A DNA stretch of 64,000 nucleotides from Agelaius tricolor (GCA_023055355.1 JALJCS010000009.1:45042501-45106500); one strand, 5' to 3'. Counted from the first letter of the stretch, positions 32,376 to 45,640 are shown. The notes: a model not told the origin generated them from the sequence alone. A program made the numbers and translations.

Positions 32376-33394
32376 TAGAAAAGTATTGCAAAATGTGGAA
32401 CACGTAAAATTTTTTTACGAAGGGATGATCGTTAATGTTCGATCTTTGCATGCTTTCAAGCCTACTCAATAAGAAATGACCATGAAACAGCAGCCAACAG
32501 GCGCCGAGCCATGCGCAGGTGTTAGAAGGACAAGTGAATTGTTGGTAGAATTGCTTTGTTTAAGTGTAGAGCTCGGCTGGTTTTAATGCTCTGAGATGTA
32601 GGGGGAGGTTAATAAAGCTCGGGAAGAAGGATGTGCCACTGATAGCGGATATTATTCTGGATAATGCAGAATTTACGGGCCACATGGACACTTGGCAGAA
32701 CCCACAAGATAAGGAAGAAACCAATAAAGCCAACTCAGCAATTGTGCTGGAATCAGTTCCAGCGGGGTGAAAGGTAATCCTGGCAGGGACAGACCGTGAT
32801 CACTGACTCTGGAATATATATTTGTGGAATACCTGGGAGCAGCCAGGCTTGTACAGCCCTGAGGTGAACACCAATGTGTCTCTCAGTGTGTAATCACTGG
32901 TGTGTTGCACACCCGGTAGTGAATTTGATTTTTTTTTGACAACAAATGGGTTTGTGAACCAGTGAGCAGCTCTGGGGCTTCTTACCCACAAAAATAAAAG
33001 GGGGCAAAAGGGGGTTAGTCTGTCTTGAGTCCTTTGTGGGCCCCCAAGGGTGAGGAGGCAGAGCTGGAAGACCTGCCACTTTGGATTTCTCTCGGTGACT
33101 TTTTTGTCTTAGAGAAATCCATGTTGACACATTCCAGAATTATCCTCAGCTTTTCCTGCATCTGAAGGCAACTACCAGATCAGGATTTCTGCACTGAAGG
33201 CATCACAGCAGGGTGATCTTGCAGTGCAGGTGCTCCATTTTGTTGGGGACCTCAGCTGTATTTTAGGTATCTTTTAAGGATGGAACATGGCATAGCCAGC
33301 ATACCTATATTGTATCTCCCAGCCCAGACATTTGTAGGGCATTATCTGAACAAGGAAATGATGAACAGGAGCACAAAAGTTTGGGCAAGTGCTG
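32376..33394. other. Intergenic stretch after the CpG island
   Basis: Moderately complex sequence. The part 32520-32800 (with AGGTTAATAAAGCTCGG and CAGAACCCACAAGATAAGG) has the look of an old LTR-type repeat, but I find neither clear TG...CA ends nor a target duplication. No gene was recognised. Confidence 0.4.
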
Positions 33395-33616
33395 GAGCTT
33401 CAGGAAGAAATTCTTCCTGTGAGCATGGGGACCACACTGGAAGAGGTTGCTCAGAGAAGCTGGGCTGATAGCCCATCCCTGGAAGTGCTTAAGGCCAGGT
33501 TGGGTGGAGTTCTGAAAACCTGTTCTAGTGGGAGGAGTCTCTGCCCATGGCAGGGGGTTGGAATGAAATTGTCTTTAAGGTCACTTTCAACCCAAACCAT
33601 TCAGTGATTCTATGAG
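33395..33616 (+). repeat. CR1 LINE 3' end, sense
   Basis: A classic avian CR1 tail: AGGAAGAAATTCTTCCTGTGAG, GAGGTTGCTCAGAGAAGCTG, CCATCCCTGGAAGTGCTTAA, GGCCAGGTTGGGTGGAG, CCCATGGCAGGGGGTTGGAA, then TTTCAACCCAAACCATTCAG and GATTCTATGA at the 3' terminus. It is 5'-truncated. It carries a terminal GATTCTATG unit, as CR1 elements do. Confidence 0.93.
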
Positions 33617-36600
33617 CAGATTTCCAACCAACCTTCTCTGCTGCTGTTCCATCGCTTAGTTTCTCTCTCCTTCAAGATTTTAACGTGAATTGTTCAGATG
33701 TTAATTGATTTAAAACTGCACTATTTTGTCAGCCACTAGGAAAACAGAAGTTGTAAAGCCTTAGAAAACCCAAATGCACCTACCTCCTCTTAAGTCTCAA
33801 ATATATGTAAACTTAAATATGTATTTACTTAGGACTACAATTCACACAGTAAAAATTGGCTTCCCACTTTGAAATGAGCACCTGCTCTGGGATGTTAACA
33901 TATGTTTCTCTGGAAGATATCAATGGGAAAGAAAAGCCTGGAAAACAGCCACTGAGAGTTGTGCCTGATGGCTTTTGAAGCTGTTCTGCGACCTGTAGAC
34001 ATCAGACTTTAATCAATAAATCTGTCTCTATTTTCACTGTAAGGTGAAAAATGTTTGCAGTGCCAAAGCTGAAAGGCACATTTTTTTCCCCACTACTCAA
34101 CAATTTTTTTCTCCTCGTGTTCATTGGTGACAGAAAAGGAGCTCTGTAGAGATGCAGTACATTTCATAAATTAGTTCCCATCAGAGATATGTTGTTGATT
34201 CCTGGACAGCAAACAGGGAATGCTGGAGGAAACACTTAATACACATCAGCTTGGCAGCAAGAAAAGAGTAAACACACTTGCTGAATTGTTTTGTTTCGGT
34301 CTGGGGTGGGGGGAAATGAGCCAAAAACGTCAGGTAGCAGTTAGGATCCAACTGGTAAGCACTGATGAGAGACTGTGCTGTTGACCAGACTGCCAAGGAA
34401 ATCAGGGGGAAAAAAAATAATCCCATGCAGTGTATATTGCTTTTGGGATTGAAGCACAGTGTTGAGGCCATACATATGGCAAAGTAGCCTTCTTCTTGGG
34501 GATACACTGTGCTGCTGCAAACACTTGCTTTCTGAGAATTGCTCAGGCTTAAGGGTCAGCCCCTTGATCCTCTCTGACTTGGGAAAGAGGCTAAAAGATT
34601 AAAAAAAAATCCTACAGAAATAAAGAAACAAACTCTAAAAACTGCTCCTGGAAAAATATGGGCATACATGCAGGAGTAGGGTAGCTGTATTCCATGCCTG
34701 TGGTCAGCATGAGGTGGCAAAAAGGCAAAGATTTCTGCCACTGAGGCTGTGGCAAATGTAAATCTGGGAGAAATGTGGCTGCTTGTTTTGTCAGAGATCA
34801 CCCTCAATATTGCAGATGTTCCTTAACCAGAGGCAGCAGAACTGATTGTTCTACTTTCAAGGTTGTTGCTGTAGAAGCTAAGTAAAGGGATTTAGGGATG
34901 AAATTAATTCAGTGATTGTTCTGTCCAGGGCAGAATGATGAAAGGGAAAGAATCCCTGATTTAGAGACTCTGGAAATGGGGAATGCAAAGAGTTAGGGAA
35001 AATGTGTGGTTTTTCTTTGTTTTTCTTGTCACTCTTTCAAACCAAATGTCTGATTGTACAAAAAAGTGTGTAGCCAACAGAGCTCCAGAGCAAACAGAAG
35101 CCTGAGCTTTGTAAATTGAAGGGAAGGCAGAAAAGACCCTTGTGCCAAACAGAGTCACCTGTTCAAGCCTGGTATTTAGAGGCTGTTTTATATGGGAAAA
35201 TATATACCTGCCCTTGATGGATTATGGTCTTGTGAGGATCCCACACTACAGTTTTAAAACATCCTTTGGATGAATAGGCAGTGGACAGAGACAGTAAGAA
35301 ACTGGACAAGGCTCAGGAATGGAATTTGGTCTCCAGTCTTTGGCCATTTTAGTGGAAACTGTCCAGCTCTGCTCTCAAAAGCTGCAGAGTTTGTACAGGT
35401 CCCTTGCCCTGTTTGTGACTGGATTCTTGGACACCCAAGGAGACCTCATATCACAGAACAGCTGTGTTCAGGAAATTGTTTAGATGACCTTTACTTTTTA
35501 ATGAGCTGCCCTTTACCTTAGTGAAAAATAACAGCTGGTTGTTCTGTAATGAGAAGAAAAGGCACTTGCTCTGTTCTGAGATCTGCAAACTGGAATCATA
35601 ATTCCCAGTCTCTGCTTTCCTCCCACTTCATCCTGTTGGGAAATGGGAACGGATTTCTTAATTCCTGAAACATGGTTTGTCATTTGTGTTAATATAAGCA
35701 GGACAAACTGTCCTTAATTCTAATATTAATTTTGTAAGTCACCATGATATAAATGGTGAGTGCTCTGCACTGAGTCTGTTACCATAGAAAAGCAAAATGC
35801 TGCCTATTCCTGTGCTGCTGCATTGCATTCACACTCTGAGAGTCATGATTGTGGTTAATCTGCCTTCTGTGATTTGGTGGTTGTTTGTAAGAAGTGAGCG
35901 CCTCTTAGGAGACTTATTATTAATGTTTTCTTCCTTGTATTTCATTCTCTGATTGGGAAAAAATACTTGCCATGTAAACCTGCACTCCCCGTTCCACATT
36001 GCATCTCTTCTCACTGCAGCTAATTTATTTTTAATAGATTGAAAAGTGCTAGTGTGCTGTGGTCTTTCATCTCCATATGTTTAAAATGGCCTTTAGGTGA
36101 GATCAGATTTTCTTCAAAATTCGAGCCTCTGAAGCATTTCTTTATCCCTGGTACTCTTCTGTTCTTGTTTTTACAGTAGCTGTTGTCAATCTGCTTTGCT
36201 CTGTGATCTGTGGTGGAGAGGGGTCTGTAGCTCCAGATTGCAGTTACCAGAAGGAATGTTTTATTTTGCTGACTAGAAGAAGGCATCTCATTTTCTGAAA
36301 CCAGGTGGTCTGTTCACCTTTGCTTCTTTTCCTTGCTTGCTTGTTTGCAAACTGTTCAATGAGCTGATGCAATGCTACCATATGCCAGGTTTAGTCCCAG
36401 GAAGATAAGCACGGCAAACTTTTAATGGGCTACAGATCATTTTAAAGAAATAATTTTGCTGATAGCAAAGAGACAGTGCTCTGTGTCTAAAACATGAACT
36501 GATCAGCAACTTGCCCAATACAAGCAAAATATGTTATCTTGTTTTTATTCTTCTCCAAAGAGAGATCTTTTTGGAATTTATTACTGACAAATGCTTAGGA

Positions 36601-39556
36601 GATTAACCTGTTTTCTTAATGGTAATTTGTAGTGGTGGTATAATCTGCTCTGTGTAATGCTCCCTTCCCCAGAGGAAATGAAATCAGGTCCAGCATTAAG
36701 AAACCCTGTTGCTGTGGGTTTGCCCTCACTGATACTTACGCCCATCAGTGGAAATGTTTTTGATTCCCCTCTGCAGGAGAGGCACCCCTCCATGTGTGTG
36801 GGCTGGACTGTTCCTGGAAATGTGCCATAGGACAGAGGGGTTGGATTTTCAGTGTGCTCAGGCAAGGTGTATTTATGACATTAGATGGGTGAAGGCGGTG
36901 GAATATGTCAATGCATGCAGCCCTTTCTCCTTTATTTGTTTAGTTAGCTTGTTGAATTAAAGCTGATTTTAGCAGGGATAGTCAAAGGAGCATTCAGCAT
37001 GTTTTGGAAATTCCCCATGGAGCAGTCTTTTCAGCAGCACAGCTTAGTGGCAAAGTTCCTGTGCTCCAGCCAGGAGTAATAAAGCAGCAGGGTGCTGATA
37101 GCTCGATGAAAAGAGCTCTAATTTCCTGTGTCTCTGTTAAAGAGTCCCCTCTCCTGGGGGGAGGGACATCCATGTGCAGCTTGGCCAGGGACACGTCAGT
37201 CATTCTGCAAAGCCACATCTCTGGAGCAGCAGCACTTCTAAAGCGCTCCCTTTTCCAGCTGGAAAATAAATCCACAAAGCGATTTTTACTTATTTATTTC
37301 TAATGGACTCCTTTGAGTTCCTTGAGGCCAGCACACAAAATTATCACGTTTCTACATTAGCATGACATGATGTAACCACAGGTACCCTACAGAGCTCTTG
37401 GTGGATAAACCTCAGCACCCAGAACATCCTCTCTCCCCATTCCTAAGTGTCTCCTGCTTAGTGGGGATAACAGCCAGTGGATTCAGCTAAGGATTATATT
37501 AACATCCAAAAAACGGCTTTCTCCACAGTATCTGGAAACAATGGGAACTAGAATTAGCAGGGAAGACAGGATATAAATGTGGTATTCTTTTATAGCTGAG
37601 GAACGTGGCTGGAAATGAGTTCACTGTGATGGATGTGCCGGTAGCTAGACATGCAGAAATGTGGTAACATATTTATCACACAGCCTGCAGTGTCATTTGT
37701 TTTTTATATCATTTGCTGCTAATCTTGGGCCTGTGCTTGGGTGGGGAAAGAAGAGGATCCAAAGGCTCTTGGATTTTTTCTTACATGTAATTTAATCAGT
37801 GGGCTAATACTTGGATATATGTAGGCTGGATGACACTAGGGAACTTGACCAGACTGGCTCAGAAACTTGTATTTTTGTCTCCACCTGGAATAAATTCTCA
37901 TTAGAGTTATTGTCTTATTTTCCTTTTCCCACCCAAATGATAGTGCAAATTAATGGTTTTATTAACTGCAGCTCATGTTTACCATGTCTGGAAACTCCAC
38001 CCTGGGAATAACACCAGAAGCATTCTCTGACTGTCCCTGGGCCAGGCTGCAAATGGTTCTCCCCACATTTGCTGAACAGGACAGGATTAAACTATAAAAC
38101 AGTTGAAGGATGTGGATAGTAGGGTTGGGAGCCTTTGATCTTAGACCCAGTTCAGTCTAACAGTGGGAATTAGCTGTCCATTGGTAACCTCCACCTGGAA
38201 ATCACCCTGAGAATTATTTCTTGGCCCAGGTGAAGTTGGCTGGAAATCTCTGGGGGCTTCAGAGGAGGCAGATGCCCACATGACAGAATTATTGTCCCAG
38301 GGTGTGTGGGTGCTCACAGTCTCTGCAGACACAGTGTTGGGCTTGGTTTTATTCCTGGGTTTGTCTTACTTAGGAAGAAGTCTCCTCCTAGGAGACCCAA
38401 ATTACTCCTCCAACTGCTAGATAGGGGTGGGATATTCCATTTCCTGATCTTTCAGTTTCAAATATCTGATTTTTAGATAAAGAAAAAGAAATGCATGCTG
38501 TCACTTTTAATAAAAGCTGAACTTAGTGATGGCTTGAAGAGGATAAATTTGACAATGTCAGCTGTGTCCTCAGTATCGTCCAGTTTTAAGCCCATAAAAA
38601 ATCTTACCATCATTTCTAGCTGCCATGTACAAGTTATTGCTTAAGCAACATTTTGTTAATGAAATGTTTTGCAATTCAAGCTTCTGTTGAGCAGGTAGGG
38701 CAGGCTAAGTGAAATAAAGATAAAATTAGGGTTGGTGGAAGGATACTGGATCTTAGACATGCACATACCTTGTAAATTTAGGGTGAATTAAATAGCTGCA
38801 GAGCTTAGTAAAAAGAAGAAGAAAAAAGAGGGGGGGGGAATTGCATTTCTGGTGTTGGGGAATATCAAAAACAGGAGTTCATTTTTAGTTTGGGCTTGTA
38901 CTGTGATATTGTTCTGTTCAGAAGGAAGTGTGTGTGTACTGACAAAATGCTGGCAGCTGACAGAGCCAGAATTGATGTTAATGGCTGGGAAGACAGAGCA
39001 ATGTAGCCAGTTAACAAAAGGGCTTGATCTGTGCAGAAGATGATTTTGAGCAGATACACACATCTATAGAAAGCAAGATTAATTTAGAGACCTTTGTCAT
39101 TAAAGCAGATTTTTGTATGGTTTTGTGTGGGATTTAAGGGGGATTAAATGTTTGACATCACTTTGCCGGCACAGGCTATGTCGAGGAGGTTACTGAGCGG
39201 GTGATGGAGAATTTAAACCCGCGCCTTTGCTGAAAGAGAGGCAGCCATGGAACAGAGCAAAGCAGCCTGGCCAGGCAAACTGCCCTGCCTACCACAGTGC
39301 TGAAAACAAGGTGCTTCTGGTTGCACAGCAGATGCTGCAGGGATGTAGAGCTGAGGGAATGTTTATGATTTGCCAAAATACGAGGGGAACTCGGCGAGGA
39401 CATCAGAACTGGGATGCCCCGGTCTTCTCTCTTCAGGGATGCCTTGTTCAGGTGCATCTTTTGTCTGCTATGCTGTTTCTAAAGGGTAAAAACACTAACA
39501 AATAAGAAGTCAGCAAGGTGGATTGGGTGATCAGGTGCATTTCTCTTTTGGAAGAG
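33617..39556. other. Intergenic region upstream of the first GABRR3 coding exon
   Basis: About 5.9 kb with no exon or mobile element I can support. It probably contains the GABRR3 promoter and any 5' non-coding exon, but no core promoter element is convincing enough to mark. Open frames (up to 108 codons, for example 34181-34507 on the minus strand) show no domain. Confidence 0.5.
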
Positions 39557-39684
39557 ATGGTCCTGGTCATGAAACTTCTGTTCCTCACCTGCCTGTGGCC
39601 AACAGCAGTGCTACACAGTTCTCACAGTCAGCATCACCGTCTTCATCGTCGGCATCACATGTCAATCTCAAGAAAACATAACAG
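39557..39684 (+). CDS. GABRR3: GABRR3 exon 1: signal peptide and His-rich N-terminus
   Basis: The ATG at 39557 is in a good context (GAGATGG, purine at -3 and G at +4). It opens MVLVMKLLFLTCLWPTAVL, a signal peptide with a hydrophobic core at residues 2-19. Next comes HSSHSQHHRLHRRHH, with seven His in fifteen residues, and then MSISRKHN. The exon ends at AACAG before GTAAGA in phase 2, which joins exactly with exon 2. The first exon of rho genes is poorly conserved, so the call rests on signal peptide, splice phase and position. The exon is too short to show as a long frame. Confidence 0.82.
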
Positions 39685-42600
39685 GTAAGAAATAGACTCT
39701 ATCTGTCTCTGTTCAACTGGTAGACTTCATGCTGTCAGCCACCTTTCAGCATACCCCATGGGTTCACTGCCCTGTTTTTCCAGTTGCTGGGTTTATAGTT
39801 TGCATAGTATTGATAGGATGTTCCCAAAACAGAAATGGTGAAGTATTAATTAATTTTTCATAACCAGACCTTTCACATTGTGATTTTATGAATGTCTCAT
39901 AAATATGCAGTTATGTACCCACCCACACCCACACACATCTCTTTTACCTGGTGTGATACAAGGCTACCAGATTATTGCTGTGATGTTCCAAGTATTCTTG
40001 CCCTCTAACTCCCATCAAAAGAAGCAGAAATGCCTTCCAAAGTCCTATGCCAGTGTTACAAGGTGACTTCCATTACCCAAACAGCAGAGTAGCTACACTA
40101 TAAAGCTACAGAAGACTTTTTTATGGCACTAAATTAGGTGAATTGCACTTTATTTGTAGTGATGGCAGAGCGTGTTCCCTTTCTGGAATATATTTAACGC
40201 TTTTAGACATTGAAAATTGGTCTTGGCCTTTCAATTGAGTAGCTGGTTGAAAATTAATAATGATTGAGAGGTTTTTACCTGTATATTTCTGGGCAAAGTG
40301 TCAGTGCTTTTCCCCAGGAAGGCAGCTCACCTCTGCCATGTGAGGTCTCTCAACCTGTTTCTAGATTAATCTAATACTGTGTGAATAGACCAGTGGCTGC
40401 CAGTGATAATCCAAGAAAAATTCCTCTTTCCTGGGAGCTCATAGTTTATTTGTATAATATCACATTTTGAAGAAAAGTAACATAACTGGACTCCTCTGAT
40501 GTGTTCAAGCTGCTTTTTTTCCCCTCAAGTTGCATGCTTTGCAGGAGGTGTACAGCTGTTAATCTCCTGTATCACTTCTCATGCAATCATCTACTTGGAA
40601 CCCTCCAAGTCTTGATAAAATCCTGTTTAGAAATGCAAGGTAAGAGATGACACAACAGAGGTGCCCAGAGGTGTTGTGTCACTCAGGACTTCTGGGTTTC
40701 TGTTCAAAGTTACGGGTCTGAGTTTGGTGCAAGCCAAAAGCTCATGAAAAGAATGTCTATTCAGCAGGCTGGTTCAAACAGCCTGAGGGGTGGTGCACAA
40801 TTATTTGTAATAACAAAGGAAAATAAGCAGAACGAGCCCCAGTATCAACATAAGATTTCATCTGGTGCTTTGCCAGTCTCAGGAAGCAGTTAAGAATCAA
40901 ATGGAAACAGAATAAAGTACCTTGTTAGTGGCAGTGCCAAGGGAGGTCTGTTTTAAGCCCAGCTGCTACACTTTTGTCTGTGGTAAGAGGGGAGCATATG
41001 CTGCTGTTGTTTGCTCTTGTTTTATCCTGTTCTGCCTTAGCTGAGAGCAGTTGCTCCATCATTGACATAAAGAATCACAAAGCAGGAGGGAACCTGGTGG
41101 TAGGGGACAGGAAATTTTGTGGCATCCTGATGACAATCCTCTTGCACCACCAGTGCTAGCACAGCGTCCTCTGCATCGTCACAGATCTTTACTGGCACAT
41201 GCAGATGAATCCACGTGACAGTCCTGGGAGGCAGGCACAAGTGTGTTATCAGAAAGGAAGAAGAGGAGCAAGGAGGAATCCCTCTGCTGCTGCCTGGTGT
41301 GGCAGTTCTCTGTGTACAAGGCAAGCTTTGGCATCCCACATCCTCGTTTCCAAGGTCCTGGTGATTTTCAGCTGGGAAGAAGACTGGAAAAGCTGAGCCA
41401 CAGAGGATCCCAAAGCTTAACAGCAGCAAATCAGCTTTTCTCTGCAAAGGATCCAAGCCTGTTTAATTTCTCTTTGTTTCATTCTCTGCTTTTGTTCTAA
41501 AGGCTGCATTATCCTCCAGTACATTGCAGCAGGGTCTGACTTTCCACCAGCATCTTTTTCTTTCTGGGGAACAATCTTTCAAGCCAGCACTAGAGTTATT
41601 AGGGACACAGCTGACAGATGGCCTTGGTTAAAAGGGTGGCCTTTTAAAAAGAATCCCATGTGAAAATGTTACTTAACCTACAAGTTCCACTGTTTTAATA
41701 GAGTAACCCAATTCTCCCTCCAAAGCTGTTTGTCTGTGTTCTCCTGTAAAGAAGATTTTAAAGCATTAACCAAAAGTACATGAGAAACCGATTATTCTCA
41801 TAGTCCATTTCCTACAGCAAAGAACAAAACATTTGATTGTCAAAATATTAGGGTTTTTCTTAGTACATATTGCTGATGTTACTGAACAATTAGAAATGCA
41901 CTTTCATATACATGAGAGAGAACTGTGCAATTTTGAGTATTTCATTTATCTGGGCTTCAAGGCTTGATGAATGTATTTAAACATTTAAGAGGTCACACTG
42001 CTGGATTACCCCACAGACTCCCCTTGGAATAAGATTTCTCTAACTTCTACCTTTTGAATACCTTTGATTTAGTATTAGCCAGAGTATCTTGGGGACACAA
42101 CATTGGAAAGAAACTTATGGCCATGATATCCAGCGTATTCTTTTCCCAAATGCACCTTAATAGTATTCTTCTCATAAACTTACTGGTTTAATTCTGAATA
42201 TGAAAGGATGGTAGGGGAAAAAACCTCTCTCTAGTTTCCTACGAGAACTTTTACCATATCATTAGCAGAGCTCTGAAACAGAACAGCCAAGCAGGATCTT
42301 TCCAGAGATCCCTGTACTACACTGAGTTTATAACAAGGGCTTACAAACACAACCTTGGATGAATAAGGACAGGGCAAATAAGATATTTCCCCCTAATATT
42401 CACAGCTGTACCAAGCCACCAAATTTCCTCCAGTACATCCTGTGTTGGATGTAATTTTTGTAGATTTAGTGATCTTCAGTGGATTTCTTTCCCATGAGCT
42501 TGTCCTATTCCTCCTTGAACCAGCATAAACTTTGGATAGCCTGATAAGTTCAAGACAGCCAGATGGGACACAAACCACTCATGCCATTGGTTTATGGAGC

Positions 42601-43473
42601 TACACTGATGACATTAAGTGATTAAATGCTTTAACCAAAAATGATCTCAGTACCCTTGAGCAGACCTTTAGCCTTTCATTTGCTAATGGTTTTCAAGGCT
42701 AGGTAGGAGCAGCTAAATTTGTCTTTAAAAGCCTGACACGTCTTTGTCCATTGTTAATTAATTCTGAATTAGCTGCTTTGGTTTTGTAGGCAGTGACTAA
42801 CTGCTCTTTGAGATCTCTGGCAAATGCCAAGGTCCATGCAATAGTATTCAGCCAAAAAGTTAGTGCTCCCAATTATTTAATATAGAAGTACCAACAAGAG
42901 TGAATTCCCTATGTGATCTGGAACAGTTCAAGTGCTTTTTATGACCTCCTTTGGAATGTTATTGTAGATTGCCATTTAATTGATATAATATAAGCCCTTG
43001 TCTGAAATACAGCTATGGGAAGAACAGCTATGAGTGGAAGCAGTAGTTTCTTGAGCATGTGCCTCACTGAGACCAGTAACTTTTTATCATTGCCCAGATC
43101 TACACTAATACCAGGGTTCTCTTTTTTACTATGACTGCAGCTAGGTAAAGAGAGATTTCCTGTCCTTAGGTGCATCCCTCTTCTAATGGTTTCACAAAAC
43201 TATCTGCTAATGTTTTCACAAAAATTTCTTCCTCAACAGGGCTGTCAAGTTCTGGGACAGGCTGTCCATGGAAGGGATTGATTCACAAAGCATGAAAAGA
43301 CATGTTATTATTAGAAATGTACAGTTCTTATAGAAACAATGGTGGACTTAAGACCTGATTGGCCTTTAGGAATCTTCTCTCACCCTATTGGTGAGCTATG
43401 AATAGCACATTCTGGAGAACCATATCTATAAACAGTGGTTACAGAAAGAGAGATAATGTTTGAATCCTTCTCT

Positions 43474-44389
43474 CTAAGTTTCCCTCAGCTTCCCAGGAAA
43501 ATCCTGGGAGAGCCATGTTTCTCTCTGTTCAGAAAATATGCGGTTACCACAAGTCCTGGTAACTACTGTCACAACAAAATGTGGTCTTTTATCTGATGAC
43601 ATTCCCAAAGGAACCCCAGACTTTAGAATTACATGATTGAGCAAAGATTTCACTACTTCCCTTGCTGTGTTGGTGTGACAGGGATAAGCTTCAGGCCACC
43701 CACTGAAGGAATCCACCAGTCCCAGTGTAGATTTCCATCCCTCCTTGTGTGGCATCTCAGCAAAATTTATTTGCCAGTAATTTCCCCGGAGATCCTGTCT
43801 TTGTTACCCCTAACACAACTCTTTTGTTTGTGTCAGGGTTGTTTTTACAACAGGTTTCACACTTCCTTGGTATAGATTGTACAATATCAATCATTCTTCT
43901 CCCTATTACTACTTTCTTCAGATGCTTTAAAGGATTTTCTGTTCCCCAGTGGGTACTCTCATGATCCTGCTGGGCTATTTCTTGAAGGAGCAGAGGTGGA
44001 ACTACAGCCTGTCCTGCTGGGGTAACAGCCCACCCACTTTCTTTGATCTCAGCCTCAAGAAACTGAATTAATTTGTGATCTCTCTGATCATATTTTGGGG
44101 TAAACTCCGACAAATCTATTTCTATCTGTGGTACCACTGCAAGAATGGCCTTTTCTGCAACCCCTCTTGCTGCTTTATCAGCAAAGTGATTTCCCAGTTC
44201 AGGGGCTGTTATCCCTTTTTGATGACCTCTGCAGTGCATGATAACTACTTCCATAGGCTTCCAAAGACTTTGCAGGAGTGTAAGAATCTGTTCAGCATGC
44301 TTAAGCTCATTACCTTGAGCAGTTAGCAGGCCATGTTCCTTCCAAATAGCTTTGTGGTTTAAAATCCCATATGATCTCTTCCCAGTGGC
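43474..44389 (-). pseudogene. Endogenous retrovirus pol remnant: RNase H end and integrase, broken
   Basis: Read on the minus strand, this is a gammaretrovirus-like pol fragment. It starts after a TAA (44390-44392) in the RNase H domain (GLLTAQGNELKHAEQIL, then HCRGHQKG and GNHFADKAAR). It then enters integrase with the zinc-binding H-x3-H (DHESTH) and C-x2-C (KCETC) pairs. A frameshift near 43786-43800 moves into the catalytic core (NYWQINFAEMPHK, VDSFSGWPEAYP, SSDKRPHF). The first catalytic Asp is Asn (codon 43765-43767). The frame decays after about 43474, before the catalytic Glu. With a stop, a frameshift and a lost active-site residue, it cannot encode active enzyme. It lies antisense in GABRR3 intron 1. 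Reverse transcriptase, gag, a confident env and paired LTRs were not found. Confidence 0.88.
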
Positions 44390-45149
44390 TTATTAAGTAG
44401 AAAATTCCTGCCCTGGTAGCTTATGTTTTGCCTCTCTTGTCCAGGGAAAGTCTTACTCAGTCACAGATTTGCTTCTAGTGAGGAGTTGTAATAGATGAAT
44501 CAGTTCCAGCCTGCTTCTTCCAGTGAAATCCTTGGAGCATCAAACAGGCATTTTCCTTGGCACATCAGATGACAAATGACCTCATGCTTCCCAACTGTAT
44601 TAGCTGTGCCATGGCATTCTGAACATAATTCATCATTTTCTCCTCTCCTGGATCCCGGGCAGCAGAATTTCCTCATGTAGAACATTGCAGCTGTTCAATT
44701 CTGCTGCCCATTGTACCCTGATGCAGGCTTGATCTGTGGTGATTTTAATTCTCTGAAGCGTGGGCTTGCATTTCACCATCCACATGATTTCATACTCAGA
44801 AAACTAAGGTCTGTATTTGAAATGCCTCATGGACCTTCTGATTGCCCTGGTAATTTGATTCAGACAGCACTGCCAGAGACATTCAAGAATACTGAGGTAA
44901 ATTAATTTGTTCAAGCCCAACAATTCTGAGTAGCCCAGCAGCCACCTCATCATTCCTGTAACGTAGAAGTAATTTCTTGGGCTTCTTTATTAAGAAAAAA
45001 GTGAGAGAGAGGACAAAAAAAAGTAAATAGAGGCATACACCTTATTCTAAAGTATTCCATACCTTGCCTTAAGCAGTGTTTGACTACAAGGCCAATCCTC
45101 AGAACATTTCTATCGTTCAGTCAAAAGTAATAATTACAGTTGCTCACAG

Positions 45150-45363
45150 CAAAGTCCCCGAGAATCACAGAAGGCATGAAAGAAATTGTGTCTAGGGAGA
45201 GTCCCTTGCCTGTGGCAAAGCAGCTGTATTCAAGTCATTCCTGCAAATAAATGTCTGACCTATTCTAAAATAGCCTGAGTGAAAGGAATCTCAAAACCTG
45301 CCCAAGCAATGCATTCCCATGAGAACACTTCTGTGAGAAAGGTGTTCCTAATGTGTACACTAG
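45150..45363 (-). repeat. Probable older CR1 fragment, antisense
   Basis: Weak CR1-like phrases such as GAGAATCACAGAAGGCATG and GTGAGAAAGGTGTTCCTAATG lie directly before a clearer antisense CR1. It is diverged, and could be part of the same insertion or another copy. Confidence 0.4.
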
Positions 45364-45640
45364 AACATAAAATCATGAGATCATCTCATTCCAACCCCCC
45401 TGCCATGGGCAGGGACACTTTCCACTAGACCAGGTTTCTCAAAACCCCATCCAACCTGGCCCTGAACACTTCCAGGGATGGGCATCCACAACCAGCTTCT
45501 CTGGGCAACCTGTGCCTCACCACCCTCACAGGAAAAAATTTCTTCCTGATATCCAATCTAAACCTACTCTCTTTCCACTTAAAGCCAGTCCCCCTGCAAG
45601 TCCCTAGATCCAGGATCATCCTTTCTCAGTCCTTCTAAAA
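45364..45640 (-). repeat. CR1 LINE 3' end, antisense
   Basis: Antisense CR1 phrases run in order: ATCATCTCATTCCAACCCCC, CTGCCATGGGCAGGGACAC, CACTAGACCAGGTTTCTCAA, CCATCCAACCTGGCCCTGA, ACACTTCCAGGGATGGGCAT, CTTCTCTGGGCAACCTGTGC, then AATTTCTTCCTGATATCCAA. It is clearly recognisable, moderately diverged and in intron 1 of GABRR3. Confidence 0.93.

Noticed and set aside
31856..32407. Frames of up to 167 codons inside the CpG island
   Set aside because: They overlap on both strands and are rich in Pro, Arg, Ala and Gly, as expected from GC-rich DNA. No domain is visible.
32520..32800. Possible second LTR
   Set aside because: There are repeat-like phrases but no defined TG...CA ends and no target duplication.
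41037..41456. 139-codon minus-strand frame in GABRR3 intron 1
   Set aside because: No known domain, no homology I recognise, and overlapping frames on the other strand. It may be chance.
43474..44389. The pol fragment as an active retrovirus
   Set aside because: An upstream stop, a frameshift, a lost catalytic residue and the lack of flanking genes rule this out on sequence alone.
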